From the NCBI RefSeq assembly GCF_900589395.1, contig NZ_UUIS01000018.1:1-64000 (forward strand): 64,000 nucleotides of DNA. Reading direction: 5' to 3'. Below, piece after piece: positions 25,296 to 34,209 of the stretch; positions within the stretch are counted from its first letter, which is position 1, and each line of letters begins with the position of its first letter. Position numbers and translations under genes: made by a program. The notes beneath the pieces were generated by a model. It searched no databases. It saw nothing but the letters and a program-made list of their open reading frames with translations, and was not told the origin of the DNA. The stretch comes from Pseudomonas viridiflava (lineage in GTDB: Bacteria; Pseudomonadota; Gammaproteobacteria; Pseudomonadales; Pseudomonadaceae).

Positions 25296-26387
25296 TCATT
25301 CAGAAGGCACGTATTCTACAACTTCCAGATCGAAACCGGATATTGCATTGAACTTCATTGGCGAACTCATCAGGCGCATCTTGCGCACGCCCAGGTCGCG
25401 CAGGATCTGCGAGCCGGCGCCCACGGTGCTGTAGGTGCTCGGCATTTTGATCGTCTGTTGGCCGGTGGCTTCACGAATATGGGCCAGCAGCACGTCGCCA
25501 TCAAGCGGGTGCCCGAGCAGCAGTACGACACCGCTGCCGGCCTCGGCTACCGCCGTCATGGCGGCGCGCAGGCTCCAGCGGCCGGGCTGCCTGACCAGCA
25601 TCAGGTCGCGCAGCGGGTCCATGTTGTGCACCCGCACCAGGGTCGCTTCTTCGGCGCAAATCTTGCCCAGGGTCAAGGCCAGGTGCACGTCGCCTTCGAC
25701 CGAGTCACGGTAGGTGACCAGATTGAAATGGCCCAGCTCGCTGTCCAGCGGCTGCTCGGAAATCCGCTGAACGGTACGTTCGTGGGTCATCCGGTAATGG
25801 ATCAGGTCGGCGATGGTGCCGATCTTGATGTTGTGTTCCTGTGCGAAGGTTTCAAGCTCCGCGCGACGCGACATGGTGCCGTCGTCATTCATCACTTCGC
25901 AGATCACCCCGCTGGGCTCGAAACCGGCCATGCGCGCCAGGTCACAGGCCGCTTCGGTGTGCCCGGCACGTGCCAGGGTGCCGCCGGCCTGGGCCATCAG
26001 CGGGAAGATGTGGCCAGGGCTGACGATGTCTTCGGCCTTGGCGTCGCGGGCAGCGGCGGCCTGCACGGTGCGGGCACGGTCGGCAGCGGAGATGCCGGTG
26101 GTCACGCCCTCGGCAGCCTCGATCGACACCGTGAACTTGGTACCGAAGCCGGAACCGTTGCGCGGCGCCATCAGCGGCAGCTTGAGCAGTTCGCAACGCT
26201 CGCGGGTCATGGGCATGCAGATCAGGCCGCGCGCGTAGCGGGCCATGAAGTTGATGTGCTCGGCCTTGACACATTCGGCGGCCATGATCAGGTCGCCTTC
26301 GTTCTCGCGGTCTTCGTCATCCATGAGGATGACCATCTTGCCCTGACGAATGTCTTCGATCAGTTCTTCAATCGTGTTGAGCGCCAC
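25296..26387 (-). CDS. ribBA: 3,4-dihydroxy-2-butanone-4-phosphate synthase (RibBA with degenerate RibA half)
   Basis: 363 aa, GTG start with AAGGGGGTG upstream. N-terminal about 1-200 is an intact RibB: MVILMDDEDRENEGDLIMAAE, RYARGLICMPMT, GISAADRA and GHIFPLMAQAGGTLARAGHTEA. It converts ribulose-5-phosphate to the four-carbon riboflavin precursor. The C-terminal half is GTP-cyclohydrolase-II-like, but the zinc cysteines (C-x10-C-x-C in RibA) are replaced: the stretch reads HNMDPLRDLMLVRQPGRWSL. Only the RibB activity is therefore expected. The same degenerate arrangement is known in other pseudomonads. Confidence 0.95.
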   Translation of the reverse strand: MALNTIEELIEDIRQGKMVILMDDEDRENEGDLIMAAECVKAEHINFMARYARGLICMPMTRERCELLKLPLMAPRNGSGFGTKFTVSIEAAEGVTTGISAADRARTVQAAAARDAKAEDIVSPGHIFPLMAQAGGTLARAGHTEAACDLARMAGFEPSGVICEVMNDDGTMSRRAELETFAQEHNIKIGTIADLIHYRMTHERTVQRISEQPLDSELGHFNLVTYRDSVEGDVHLALTLGKICAEEATLVRVHNMDPLRDLMLVRQPGRWSLRAAMTAVAEAGSGVVLLLGHPLDGDVLLAHIREATGQQTIKMPSTYSTVGAGSQILRDLGVRKMRLMSSPMKFNAISGFDLEVVEYVPSE

Positions 26388-26403
26388 GCGGCACCCCCTT
26401 AAT

Positions 26404-27066
26404 TCAGGACTTCAGGTAGCCGTTGGCGGCCAGAAAGCTTTCGGTGATGCCGCCCTGGCCAGGCTCTGCGGCCTTGTCGCCCAGCAGCAGGCGTTCCAGG
26501 TAGCGGGCCAGCAGGTCGACTTCCAGATTGACCTTACGGCCCGGGCGGTAGTCGGCCATGATGGTTTCGGTCAGCGTGTGCGGCACGATGGTCAGTTCAA
26601 ACTCGGCGCCGTGCACGGCGTTGACCGTCAGGCTGGTGCCGTCGACGGTGATCGAGCCCTTGTGGGCAATGTACTTGGCCAACTCGTTGGGCGCACGTAC
26701 ACGGAACTGGATGGCGCGGGCATTTTCTTCGCGCGAGACGATTTCGCCCACGCCGTCGACATGGCCGCTGACCAGGTGCCCGCCCAGGCGCGAACTTGGC
26801 GTCAGGGCTTTTTCCAGGTTGACCCGGCTGCCGGTCTTGAGGTCGACGAACGCGGTGACGGTCAGGGTCTCGCGGCTGACATCGGCCCAGAAGCCGTCGC
26901 CGGGCAACTCGACGGCGGTCAGGCACACGCCGTTGACCGCGATGCTGTCGCCCAGCTTGACGTCGCCCAGGTCGAGCTTGCCGGTTTCGACGTAGACGCG
27001 AACGTCACCGCCCTTGGGGGTGAGGGCACGGATGCTGCCGATGGATTCAATGATGCCGGTAAACAT
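26404..27066 (-). CDS. ribE: Riboflavin synthase alpha subunit
   Basis: 220 aa from the ATG at 27066 (MFTGIIESIG), preceded by GGAGG-type sequence; a longer frame to 27093 is not conserved. Two tandem lumazine-binding repeats: GDSIAVNGVCLTAVEL (repeat 1) and KGSITVDGTSLTVNAV (repeat 2), with SRLGGHLVSGHVDGVGEI between. Dismutates two 6,7-dimethyl-8-ribityllumazine molecules into riboflavin. Sits between ribD and ribBA in one transcription direction. Confidence 0.97.
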   Translation of the reverse strand: MFTGIIESIGSIRALTPKGGDVRVYVETGKLDLGDVKLGDSIAVNGVCLTAVELPGDGFWADVSRETLTVTAFVDLKTGSRVNLEKALTPSSRLGGHLVSGHVDGVGEIVSREENARAIQFRVRAPNELAKYIAHKGSITVDGTSLTVNAVHGAEFELTIVPHTLTETIMADYRPGRKVNLEVDLLARYLERLLLGDKAAEPGQGGITESFLAANGYLKS

Positions 27067-27122
27067 GGAGGTCCTCCGCAAAACGGGCTGCACGCCGAGG
27101 GGCGTCCGGGCAAGGCCGGAAA

Positions 27123-28259
27123 TTATACGCTGCGTCTCGGCGCCGGGTGAGCAATGACGCGCCAGTCGTTACCAATGGCGCGTATGTCAGTGATGTTCAG
27201 TTCCAGCGCTTCACTCATCTGCACCAGCGGCAGGTCGAGCAAGGGCCGGGCCGAGGAGCCGAGGAACTTGCCGGCGATGAAGATCTGGAATTCATCGACC
27301 AGCCCGAGGCGGGCAAAGGCACCGGCCAGTCGCGACCCGGCCTCGACCAGCACCTCGTTGGCACCGCGCGCGCCCAGCTCGACCAACAGGCGTTGCAGGT
27401 CGACATGCCCGCCGCTGCCGGGCAGGTTCAGCAATTGGTGGCCTTGCTCGCGGTACTCGGGCACGGATGCGTCAGTCGCGCAGGCGGCGACCAGCGCGGG
27501 ACCGGCGGTAAAGAAGCTGGCGGTGAGAGGCACGCGCAGGCGGCCGTCGATCAGGACTCGCAGGGGCATCCGCGCGGCCGCCAGGGCGGTGACGTCGGGT
27601 GCAAGGCGCAGTTCATCGGGGCGCACGGTCAGGCGGGCGTTGTCGATCAATACAGTGTCGGCGCCGGTCAGCACCACGCTCGATTGCGCCCGCAGGCGCT
27701 GCACGGCGGCGCGAGCGTCGGGACCGGTGATCCACTGGCTTTCGCCGCTGGCCATGGCAGTACGCCCGTCCAGGCTCATCGCCAGTTTGACCCGCACGTA
27801 CGGCAGGCCGGTTTCCATGCGTTTGATGAAACCCGGGTTGAGCGCCCGTGCTTCGCTTTCGAGCACACCGCTGTGCACCGCGATGCCTGCACCTTGCAGC
27901 CGTTGCAGGCCACGGCCGGCCACTTGCGGGTTGGGGTCCTGCATCGCCGCGACCACCCGGCCGACGGCGGCATTGACCAGCGCATCGGCGCATGGCGGGG
28001 TGCGGCCATGATGGCTGCACGGTTCGAGCGTCACATAGGCCGTGGCGCCACGGGCCTGTTCGCCGGCCTGGCGCAGGGCATGCACCTCGGCATGCGGCTC
28101 GCCGGCGCGCACGTGCCAGCCCTCGCCGACCACTTGGCCGTCACGGACAATGACGCAGCCGACCCGCGGGTTGGGATGGGTCGAATACAGCCCCTGGCGC
28201 GCCAGCTCCAACGCACGCGCCATGTAATGGGCGTCGAGAACGGTCTGTTCGGGGGTCAT
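27123..28259 (-). CDS. ribD: Bifunctional riboflavin deaminase/reductase RibD
   Basis: 378 aa. The N-terminal cytidine-deaminase-like domain has the zinc site HAEVHAL plus [15 protein letters not shown]. The C-terminal DHFR-like reductase domain (about 150-370) contains [24 protein letters not shown] (in part) and [14 protein letters not shown]. Catalyses the second and third steps of riboflavin synthesis. The ATG overlaps the nrdR stop (ATGA), so the two are translationally coupled. Confidence 0.97.
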   Translation of the reverse strand: MTPEQTVLDAHYMARALELARQGLYSTHPNPRVGCVIVRDGQVVGEGWHVRAGEPHAEVHALRQAGEQARGATAYVTLEPCSHHGRTPPCADALVNAAVGRVVAAMQDPNPQVAGRGLQRLQGAGIAVHSGVLESEARALNPGFIKRMETGLPYVRVKLAMSLDGRTAMASGESQWITGPDARAAVQRLRAQSSVVLTGADTVLIDNARLTVRPDELRLAPDVTALAAARMPLRVLIDGRLRVPLTASFFTAGPALVAACATDASVPEYREQGHQLLNLPGSGGHVDLQRLLVELGARGANEVLVEAGSRLAGAFARLGLVDEFQIFIAGKFLGSSARPLLDLPLVQMSEALELNITDIRAIGNDWRVIAHPAPRRSV

Positions 28260-28720
28260 TCCTTGCTCGGCTCACGAGCCAGCCGCTCGATTTCTTCGCG
28301 AAATTCGTTGAGGTCCTGAAAGCGCCGGTACACCGAGGCGAAACGGATATAGGCGACCTCATCGAGCTTTTGCAGCTCGGCCATGACCAGCTCACCGACC
28401 ACCAGCGACTTGACCTCGCGCTCACCGGTCGCGCGCAGCTTGTGCTTGATGTGCGCCAGCGCCGCTTCCAGGCGCTCGACGCTCACCGGGCGTTTTTCGA
28501 GGGCGCGCTGCATGCCGGCGCGCAGCTTGTCTTCGTCGAAGGGCTGGCGTCGGCCGTCCTGCTTGATCAGGCGTGGCAGGACCAGTTCGGCGGTCTCGAA
28601 GGTGGTGAAACGCTCGCCGCAGGCCAGGCACTCACGGCGGCGGCGGACCTGCTCGCCTTCGGCAACCAGGCGCGAATCGATGACCTTGGTGTCATTGGCG
28701 GCGCAGAACGGACAGTGCAT
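28256..28720 (-). CDS. nrdR: Transcriptional repressor NrdR
   Basis: 154 aa from the ATG at 28720 (MHCPFC); upstream in-frame codons are unconserved. A zinc ribbon CPFC...[17 protein letters not shown] is followed by an ATP-cone domain ([19 protein letters not shown], about 46-136). Represses ribonucleotide reductase genes when bound to dATP/ATP. First gene of the ribD-containing run and divergent from the lipoprotein gene at 28898. Confidence 0.97.
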   Translation of the reverse strand: MHCPFCAANDTKVIDSRLVAEGEQVRRRRECLACGERFTTFETAELVLPRLIKQDGRRQPFDEDKLRAGMQRALEKRPVSVERLEAALAHIKHKLRATGEREVKSLVVGELVMAELQKLDEVAYIRFASVYRRFQDLNEFREEIERLAREPSKE

Positions 28721-28897
28721 GGTGGCAAGCCACTGGATAAAGAGGAGCGACATGGTAGCGCATCCCGCTGGCAAGACAAGCCATCGACAGATACATCAAG
28801 GGATGGACATGCAGGCACGGCAATATGAAACTGCCGCTATCGATCTCACTGCCTGCCGGAGCGGCTGCCGCTCCCTTATCGTTTTGCCGGAGCCTTC

Positions 28898-29350
28898 ATG
28901 ACACCCACACGTATTTTGCTGCTCGGCGTTGCAGCCCTGCTGGCGGCCTGCAGCAGCAATGATGCCCCCCAACAGACGGCGACGCGCCCGGCAACCGTAC
29001 CGGTCATCAAGACCCCGGAAGGCCCGGGGCCCTTGCAGGCTTACCAGCGCGAACTCAGCGGCCAGTTGCTCGGCGTGCCGGCCGGTGCCGAGGTCGAGTT
29101 GGCCATGCTGGTCATCGACGACCGTGGCCGCCCGCAGAAACTGCTGACCAATACCCAGCTCAAGGGCAACGGGCAGTCGCTGCCCTTCCAGTTGCGCTTC
29201 AACCCCGAGGCCTTTCCGGCCGGTGCCCGCGTCGAACTGCGCGGGCGCGCCAGCCAGTCGGGGCAGTTGATCCTGCACCTGCCATCGCTGCGCATCGATC
29301 AGCCTGCGACCCAGGCGTTGGGGCCGCTGCAGTTCGTCAAGGCGCCGTGA
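28898..29350 (+). CDS. YbaY/YscW-like lipoprotein
   Basis: 150 aa. Lipoprotein signal: RILLLGVAALLAACSS with lipobox LAAC, Cys at about 18, and Ser at +2, which suggests outer-membrane sorting. After a Thr/Pro linker comes one beta-rich domain (GQLLGVPAGAEVELAMLVIDD...LPFQLRF...VELRGR) like YbaY/YscW pilotin-type proteins. Exact role unknown. The stop overlaps the start of the downstream methyltransferase (GTGA). Confidence 0.75.
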   Translation: MTPTRILLLGVAALLAACSSNDAPQQTATRPATVPVIKTPEGPGPLQAYQRELSGQLLGVPAGAEVELAMLVIDDRGRPQKLLTNTQLKGNGQSLPFQLRFNPEAFPAGARVELRGRASQSGQLILHLPSLRIDQPATQALGPLQFVKAP

Positions 29351-30015
29351 AGCCATTGCAGGCGGCGCTGAGTGCGTTGCTCGGCGACGCGCAACTGGTG
29401 GCCACCGCGCTGCCAGGCATCGACCTGCGCCTGTGGTTGATCGATGCCAACAACATGGACCGTGCGTTCAGCCCCGAAGAAACCCGGCGCATCCTCGACG
29501 AGCCGCCCTACTGGAGCTTCTGCTGGGCCAGCGGCTTGGCCCTGGCGCGCTTTCTGGCGGCACATCCCGAATGGGTAGCCGGCAAGCGGGTGCTGGATTT
29601 TGGCGCGGGCTCCGGGGTGGCGGCGATTGCAGCGGCCAGGGCCGGGGCTCTGGAAGTGGTCGCCTGCGACCTGGATCCGCTAGCGCTGGCGGCCTGCCGC
29701 GCCAATGCCGCGCTCAACGGTGTGGAACTGGGCTATTCGGCGGACTTTTTTGCCGAGGCCAATCGCTTCGACCTGATCCTGGTGGCGGACGTGCTGTACG
29801 ACCGCGCCAACCTGCCGCTGCTCGATCAGTTCCTGAGCCGTGGCCGCGAAGCGCTGGTAGCCGACTCGCGGGTGCGCGACTTTCAGCACCCGGCCTACCA
29901 ACGGCTGGCCAGCCTGCAGGCGCTGACTTTGCCGGACCTGGCCGAGCCGCATGAATTCCGGCAGGTCAGCCTGTATCACGCGCCTCACCCGGAGGCGCCA
30001 ATACCCTTCCTGTAG
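29347..30015 (+). CDS. Class I SAM-dependent methyltransferase (protein-lysine type)
   Basis: 222 aa, GTG start overlapping the preceding stop. SAM motif I VLDFGAGSGVAAIAAARAG (about 79-97), acidic motif VACDLDPLAL, and motif DLILVADVLYD. The upstream YWSFCWASGLALARFL segment is typical of the ETF-beta lysine or ribosomal-protein-type methyltransferases. Substrate not determined from sequence. A REP-like palindrome begins at its stop codon. Confidence 0.8.
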   Translation: MKPLQAALSALLGDAQLVATALPGIDLRLWLIDANNMDRAFSPEETRRILDEPPYWSFCWASGLALARFLAAHPEWVAGKRVLDFGAGSGVAAIAAARAGALEVVACDLDPLALAACRANAALNGVELGYSADFFAEANRFDLILVADVLYDRANLPLLDQFLSRGREALVADSRVRDFQHPAYQRLASLQALTLPDLAEPHEFRQVSLYHAPHPEAPIPFL

Positions 30016-30061
30016 GACCGGCTTCAGCCGGGAACACAGATCGCCGCCCGGCCGGTCCTGC
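30012..30061. repeat. REP-like palindrome
   Basis: Inverted repeat AGGACCGGC (30014-30022) / GCCGGTCCT (30051-30059) with an inner TTCAGCCGGG/CCCGG arrangement, resembling Pseudomonas REP elements that usually begin TGTAGGAGCCGGCTTCAGCCGG. It lies between a stop codon and the next gene, as these elements usually do. Confidence 0.6.
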
Positions 30062-30140
30062 ACGCCACGGCGGCGTGCCGCTTCCGGCAAAGCCTTGTGA
30101 CCTTTATAGTTGGCGGCATTACGATTTCGCGAGGCGCGCA

Positions 30141-31016
30141 ATGAACCAGGACACTTCCTACATCTACGACGTCACCGTCGCCACCTTTGATCAGCAGGTG
30201 ATCGAGAAGTCTTTCGAGCAGCCGGTGCTGGTCGATTTCTGGGCCGAATGGTGTGCGCCGTGCAAGGTGCTGATGCCGTTGCTGGCGCAGATCGCCGAGA
30301 GCTACCAGGGCAACCTGATCCTGGCCAAGGTCAACTGTGACACCGAGCAGGATATCGTCGGCCGCTTCGGCATCCGCAGCCTGCCGACCGTGGTGCTGTT
30401 CAAGGATGGCCAGCCGGTGGACGGCTTTGCCGGTGCGCAACCGGAGTCGGAAATCCGCAAGTTGCTGGAGCCGCATGTGGCCCTGCCGGCGCCGGTCAGC
30501 GCCGACCCGTTCAAACAGGCCCAGGCGCTGTTTGCCGAAAGCCGCTTCGCCGAGGCCGAGGCCCAGCTCAAGGCATTGCTGGCTGAAGACAACACCCATG
30601 CGCTGGCCTTGATCCTCTACGCACGCTGCCTGGCTGAACGCGGCGAGCTGGACGAAGCCCGCACCGTGCTCGACGCCGTCAAGAGCGAAGACGCCCACAA
30701 GGCCGAACTGGCTGGCGCCAAGGCCCAACTGACTTTCCTGGCCCAGGCCAGGCAACTGCCCGAAAGCGCCGAACTCAAGAGCCGCCTGGCGCAGAACCCG
30801 CAGGATGACGAGGCCGTCTATCAACTGGCGATCCAGCAACTGTCCCGTCAACAGTACGAAGCGGCGCTGGACGGCCTGCTCAAGCTGTTCATGCGTAACC
30901 GCAACTACAGCGAAGGCCTGCCGCACAAGACGCTGTTGCAGGTGTTCGAACTGCTGGGCAACGACCACCCGCTGGTCACCACCTACCGTCGCAAGCTGTT
31001 TGCCGCGTTGTACTGA
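30141..31016 (+). CDS. cnoX: Chaperedoxin (thioredoxin-TPR protein)
   Basis: 291 aa from the ATG at 30141 (GAGG upstream). Thioredoxin domain (about 1-110) with active site FWAEWCAPCKVLMP and cis-proline motif RSLPTVVLFKDGQ, then TPR-like repeats (about 125-285, AQALFAESRFAEAEAQLKAL). This architecture is CnoX/YbbN, which protects proteins from oxidative aggregation and hands them to GroEL and DnaK. Here the Cys-Ala-Pro-Cys site is complete, unlike E. coli CnoX, which has a modified motif (SQHC), so it may also have oxidoreductase activity. Confidence 0.88.
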   Translation: MNQDTSYIYDVTVATFDQQVIEKSFEQPVLVDFWAEWCAPCKVLMPLLAQIAESYQGNLILAKVNCDTEQDIVGRFGIRSLPTVVLFKDGQPVDGFAGAQPESEIRKLLEPHVALPAPVSADPFKQAQALFAESRFAEAEAQLKALLAEDNTHALALILYARCLAERGELDEARTVLDAVKSEDAHKAELAGAKAQLTFLAQARQLPESAELKSRLAQNPQDDEAVYQLAIQQLSRQQYEAALDGLLKLFMRNRNYSEGLPHKTLLQVFELLGNDHPLVTTYRRKLFAALY

Positions 31017-31041
31017 TCGATTGCCCGCAGGCTACGTACGT

Positions 31042-31404
31042 TCAATCGACCCAGCGGTACAGCGGTGCATCGGCGCCGCTTTCGACTTTGACCTGGGCGC
31101 TGTGACGCAGGCGCACCAGCAGGCGCTTGCCGGCCGCCGCGCTGCCGGTCAAAGCTTCCAGTTGCGCCAACAGGTCGGGGCCGTTCAGGACCGAGGCCTG
31201 TTGCAGCAGGTGCTGCGCGTCCTGCCAGAGCCGGTCGTCCTGGGTCACCGGGCTGCGCGGCGCTTCAGCGGCTGCCGGCGCTTCGGGCCCGTTCGCCTTG
31301 AGGCTGCTCCCAAGATGCGCACCCAGCTGCGCCCAGTCGCGTTCATCCAGTTCGATAGTGAGGTCCACCGGCCACTGGCCAATGCTTCCACGAATACGCA
31401 CCAT
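31042..31404 (-). CDS. Conserved hypothetical protein, Pseudomonas
   Basis: 120 aa, soluble, no signal peptide. Start VRIRGSIGQWPVDLTIELDE looks like a small beta-sheet, followed by an Ala/Pro linker (about 40-50) and a helical C-terminal half (LWQDAQHLLQQA, LLAQLEAL). No catalytic motif seen. It is convergent with cnoX and divergent from zrgA; the same position is occupied by a hypothetical gene in P. aeruginosa. Function unknown. Confidence 0.7.
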   Translation of the reverse strand: MVRIRGSIGQWPVDLTIELDERDWAQLGAHLGSSLKANGPEAPAAAEAPRSPVTQDDRLWQDAQHLLQQASVLNGPDLLAQLEALTGSAAAGKRLLVRLRHSAQVKVESGADAPLYRWVD

Positions 31405-31514
31405 ACCCTGCCCCTTTGATAATCAGACGCCTATGCTCCCACATCAGCCCCAAGCGTGCCGATGACAGACGTTTGGCCAGCGTTCAGAAAAAAGCCGATA
31501 CCTCGCCACACGAT

Positions 31515-31529
31515 TGTTATAAGATCACA
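31515..31529 (+). promoter_or_regulatory. Zur box upstream of zrgA operon
   Basis: TGTTATAAGATCACA is an imperfect palindrome that differs by one base from the znu-type Zur site TGTTATAATATCACA as I remember it. It lies 32 bp before the zrgA start and overlaps a likely -10 region (TAAGAT). Zinc-loaded Zur would therefore repress the operon. Confidence 0.75.
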
Positions 31530-31561
31530 TTACATCCAAGCCGCCCCACCCGGAGTCCCTT

Positions 31562-32158
31562 ATGCGCCGTCTGTTGCTCGCCCTGCCTTTTGCCCTGCTG
31601 CCCCTGACCTTTGCCCAGGCCGCGCCTGAGCACGATCACGACCATGATCACGAGCACGGCAGCCTGGGCGCGCATGAGCACGGCGTCGGGCGCCTGGATG
31701 TGGTGCTTGAAGGCAAGACGCTGGAACTGCAATTCGACAGCCCGGCCATGAACATCGTTGGCTTCGAGCACGCCCCGACCAGCGACGAAGACAAGGCCAA
31801 GGTGGCCAAGGCCCGTGAACAACTGCTCAAGCCCAATGCCCTGTTCAACATCGCCGAGGCCGCTCAATGCTCGGCGCAGTCGGTCAAGCTGGAAAGCCCG
31901 TTGTTCGGTGACAAGGACGATGACCATGACGCACCCGCCAAGGCCGGCGAGCCGGCACATGAGCACGAGCACGAGCACAGTGAAATCCACGGCAAATACG
32001 TCTTCACCTGCGATGCGCCGGCCATTCTGAAAAAGCTCGACCTGAGCCAGGTGTTCAAGACCTTCCCGGCCACCAAAAAGCTGCAGGTGCAGCTGATTTC
32101 GCCGGGTGGCCAGTCCGGCGCCGAAGTGATTGCCGCCAACCCGAGCGTCAAGTTCTAA
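31562..32158 (+). CDS. zrgA: ZrgA-family zinc-binding periplasmic protein (DUF2796)
   Basis: 198 aa. Signal peptide ending FAQA, then a His/Asp-rich mature N terminus (HDHDHDHEHGSLGAHEHG) and a second metal-rich stretch (DDDHDAP...HEHEHEHSEIH) in the middle of a DUF2796 domain with LDVVLEGKTLELQFDSPAMN. Periplasmic zinc capture is the known role of ZrgA. First gene of a zinc-starvation operon with the ABC transporter and DUF3299 genes that follow; this order equals PA4063-PA4066 and is preceded by a Zur box. Confidence 0.88.
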   Translation: MRRLLLALPFALLPLTFAQAAPEHDHDHDHEHGSLGAHEHGVGRLDVVLEGKTLELQFDSPAMNIVGFEHAPTSDEDKAKVAKAREQLLKPNALFNIAEAAQCSAQSVKLESPLFGDKDDDHDAPAKAGEPAHEHEHEHSEIHGKYVFTCDAPAILKKLDLSQVFKTFPATKKLQVQLISPGGQSGAEVIAANPSVKF

Positions 32159-32231
32159 GGTTGCGGCCAGACCTGGCGACCGGGCCTGCCCGGTCGTTGT
32201 GTTTCATTTTCACCGGAGTGGACCTCAGGCC

Positions 32232-32942
32232 ATGAGCCAAGCATTGATCGAGCTGTCAGACCTGAGCTTCAACTGGCCGGGCCAACCGACCCTGCTGGAC
32301 ATCCCGGTCTTTAGCCTTGAAGCAGGCGAGACGGTGTTTCTCAAGGGCCCCAGCGGCAGTGGCAAGACCACCCTGTTGGGCCTGCTGGGTGGCGTGCAGA
32401 CCGCTGGCAGCGGCAGCATTCGCCTGCTGGGCCAGGAACTCAAAGGTTTGTCGGCCAGTGCCCGGGATCGCTTCCGGGTCGATCACACCGGCTATATCTT
32501 CCAGCAGTTCAACCTGCTGCCGTTTCTGTCGGTGCGTGAGAACGTCGAGCTGCCCTGTCACTTTTCCAGGGTGCGCGCCGGGCGTGCCCGTGATCGCCAT
32601 GGTTCGGTGGACAAGGCCGCCGTCGCCCTGCTTGAGCACCTGGGCCTCAAGGATCCGGCCTTGCTGCAACGTCGCGCCGATTCGCTTTCCATCGGCCAGC
32701 AGCAGCGGGTCGCGGCGGCCCGCGCCCTGATCGGCCAGCCGGAACTGGTGATTGCCGACGAGCCGACCTCGGCGCTGGACGCGGATGCACGCGAAGCGTT
32801 CCTGCACTTGCTGTTCACCGAGTGCCGTGCCGCCGGGGCGAGCCTGCTGTTCGTCAGCCATGACCAGAGCCTGGCGCCGTTGTTCGACCGCAACCTGTCG
32901 CTGGCCGAGCTCAATCGCGCCACCGTCGCCGTGGAGAATTGA
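32232..32942 (+). CDS. ABC transporter ATP-binding protein (MacB/LolD type, zinc-regulated)
   Basis: 236 aa from the ATG at 32232. Walker A GPSGSGKTTLLGLLG, Q-loop YIFQQFNLLPFLSV, signature SIGQQQRVAAARALIG (one residue off LSGGQ), Walker B LVIADEPTSALD and H-loop LFVSHD. The short LolD/MacB-type ATPase pairs with the FtsX-like permease next door. Substrate not established; it probably drives an extracytoplasmic mechanical or lipoprotein process during zinc limitation, rather than zinc import itself, for which ZnuABC is the classical system. Confidence 0.9.
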   Translation: MSQALIELSDLSFNWPGQPTLLDIPVFSLEAGETVFLKGPSGSGKTTLLGLLGGVQTAGSGSIRLLGQELKGLSASARDRFRVDHTGYIFQQFNLLPFLSVRENVELPCHFSRVRAGRARDRHGSVDKAAVALLEHLGLKDPALLQRRADSLSIGQQQRVAAARALIGQPELVIADEPTSALDADAREAFLHLLFTECRAAGASLLFVSHDQSLAPLFDRNLSLAELNRATVAVEN

Positions 32943-32943
32943 G

Positions 32944-34209
32944 ATGTATCTGTTTCGCCTGGCGCTTGCCAGCCTGGCCAACCGCCGTTTCACCGCTTTG
33001 CTGACCGCCTTTGCCATCGCCTTGTCGGTGTGCCTGCTGCTGGCGGTGGAGCGGGTGCGCACCGAGGCGCGCACCAGTTTCGCCAGCACCGTCAGCGGCA
33101 CCGACCTGATCGTCGGCGCGCGCTCAGGCTCGGTCAACCTGCTGCTGTATTCGGTGTTCCGGATCGGCAACGCCACCAACAATATTCGTTGGGAGAGCTT
33201 CGAGCACTTCGCCCAGCATCGGCAGGTGAAGTGGGCCATTCCCATTTCACTGGGGGATTCGCATCGTGGCTACCGGGTGATGGGCACCAACGAGAGCTAC
33301 TTCGAGCACTACCGTTATGGGCGCCAGCAGCCGCTGGAACTGGCCCAGGGCCGACCGTTCCAGAGCGACCCGTTCGAGGTCGTGCTCGGCGCCGAAGTCG
33401 CCGAGGCGCTGCATTACAAGCTCGGTGACAAACTGGTGCTGGCCCATGGCGTGGCAGCGATCAGCCTGGTCAAGCATGACGACAAGCCGTTCACGGTGGT
33501 GGGTATCTTCAAGCGCACCGGCACCCCGGTGGACCGCACGCTGCACATCAGCCTGGGCGGCATGGAGGCGATCCACATCGACTGGCACAACGGGGCACCC
33601 GCCCGTGGCAACGAGCGCGTCTCTGCCGATCAGGCCCGCAACATGGACCTGACGCCTACAGCCATTACCGCCGTCATGCTGGGCCTGAACAGCAAGATCT
33701 CGACCTTCGCGTTGCAACGCGAAATCAACGAATACCGGGGTGAACCACTGCTGGCGATCCTGCCGGGGGTCGCCCTGCAGGAGCTGTGGAGCCTGATGGG
33801 CACCGCCGAGAAGGCGTTGTTCGTAGTCTCGCTGTTCGTGGTGCTGACCGGCCTGATCGGCATGCTGACCGCGATCCTCACCAGCCTGAACGAGCGGCGT
33901 CGGGAAATGGCGATTCTGCGCTCGGTGGGGGCTCGTCCCTGGCATGTCGCCAGCCTGTTGATTCTTGAAGCCTTTGCCCTGGCCCTGATCGGCGTGCTGG
34001 CCGGGGTGGCGCTGCTGTACCTGGGCATCGCCTTGGCGCAGGGCTATGTGCAGTCGGAATACGGCCTGTACCTGCCGCTTTCCTGGCCGAGCCAATATGA
34101 ATGGACGCTGCTTGCTGGCATTCTTGGCGCTGCGCTGGTGATGGGGGTGATTCCTGCCTGGCGCGCCTATCGGCAGTCCCTGGCCGATGGCCTGTCGATT
34201 CGCTTATGA
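32944..34209 (+). CDS. FtsX/MacB-like ABC permease (zinc-regulated)
   Basis: 421 aa from the ATG at 32944, one base after the ATPase stop. One N-terminal membrane helix (about 18-37), a large periplasmic MacB-PCD-like domain (about 40-290), then three helices at about 300-325, 350-375 and 395-415. Conserved ERRREMAILRSVGARPW between helices 2 and 3 is the FtsX coupling region. Four-helix MacB-type topology implies mechanotransmission to periplasmic partners such as ZrgA or the DUF3299 protein. Confidence 0.9.
   Translation: MYLFRLALASLANRRFTALLTAFAIALSVCLLLAVERVRTEARTSFASTVSGTDLIVGARSGSVNLLLYSVFRIGNATNNIRWESFEHFAQHRQVKWAIPISLGDSHRGYRVMGTNESYFEHYRYGRQQPLELAQGRPFQSDPFEVVLGAEVAEALHYKLGDKLVLAHGVAAISLVKHDDKPFTVVGIFKRTGTPVDRTLHISLGGMEAIHIDWHNGAPARGNERVSADQARNMDLTPTAITAVMLGLNSKISTFALQREINEYRGEPLLAILPGVALQELWSLMGTAEKALFVVSLFVVLTGLIGMLTAILTSLNERRREMAILRSVGARPWHVASLLILEAFALALIGVLAGVALLYLGIALAQGYVQSEYGLYLPLSWPSQYEWTLLAGILGAALVMGVIPAWRAYRQSLADGLSIRL

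Noticed and set aside
25164..28897. FMN riboswitch in the riboflavin cluster
   Set aside because: No RFN-type conserved core was found upstream of ribD, ribE, ribBA, ribH or ribA.
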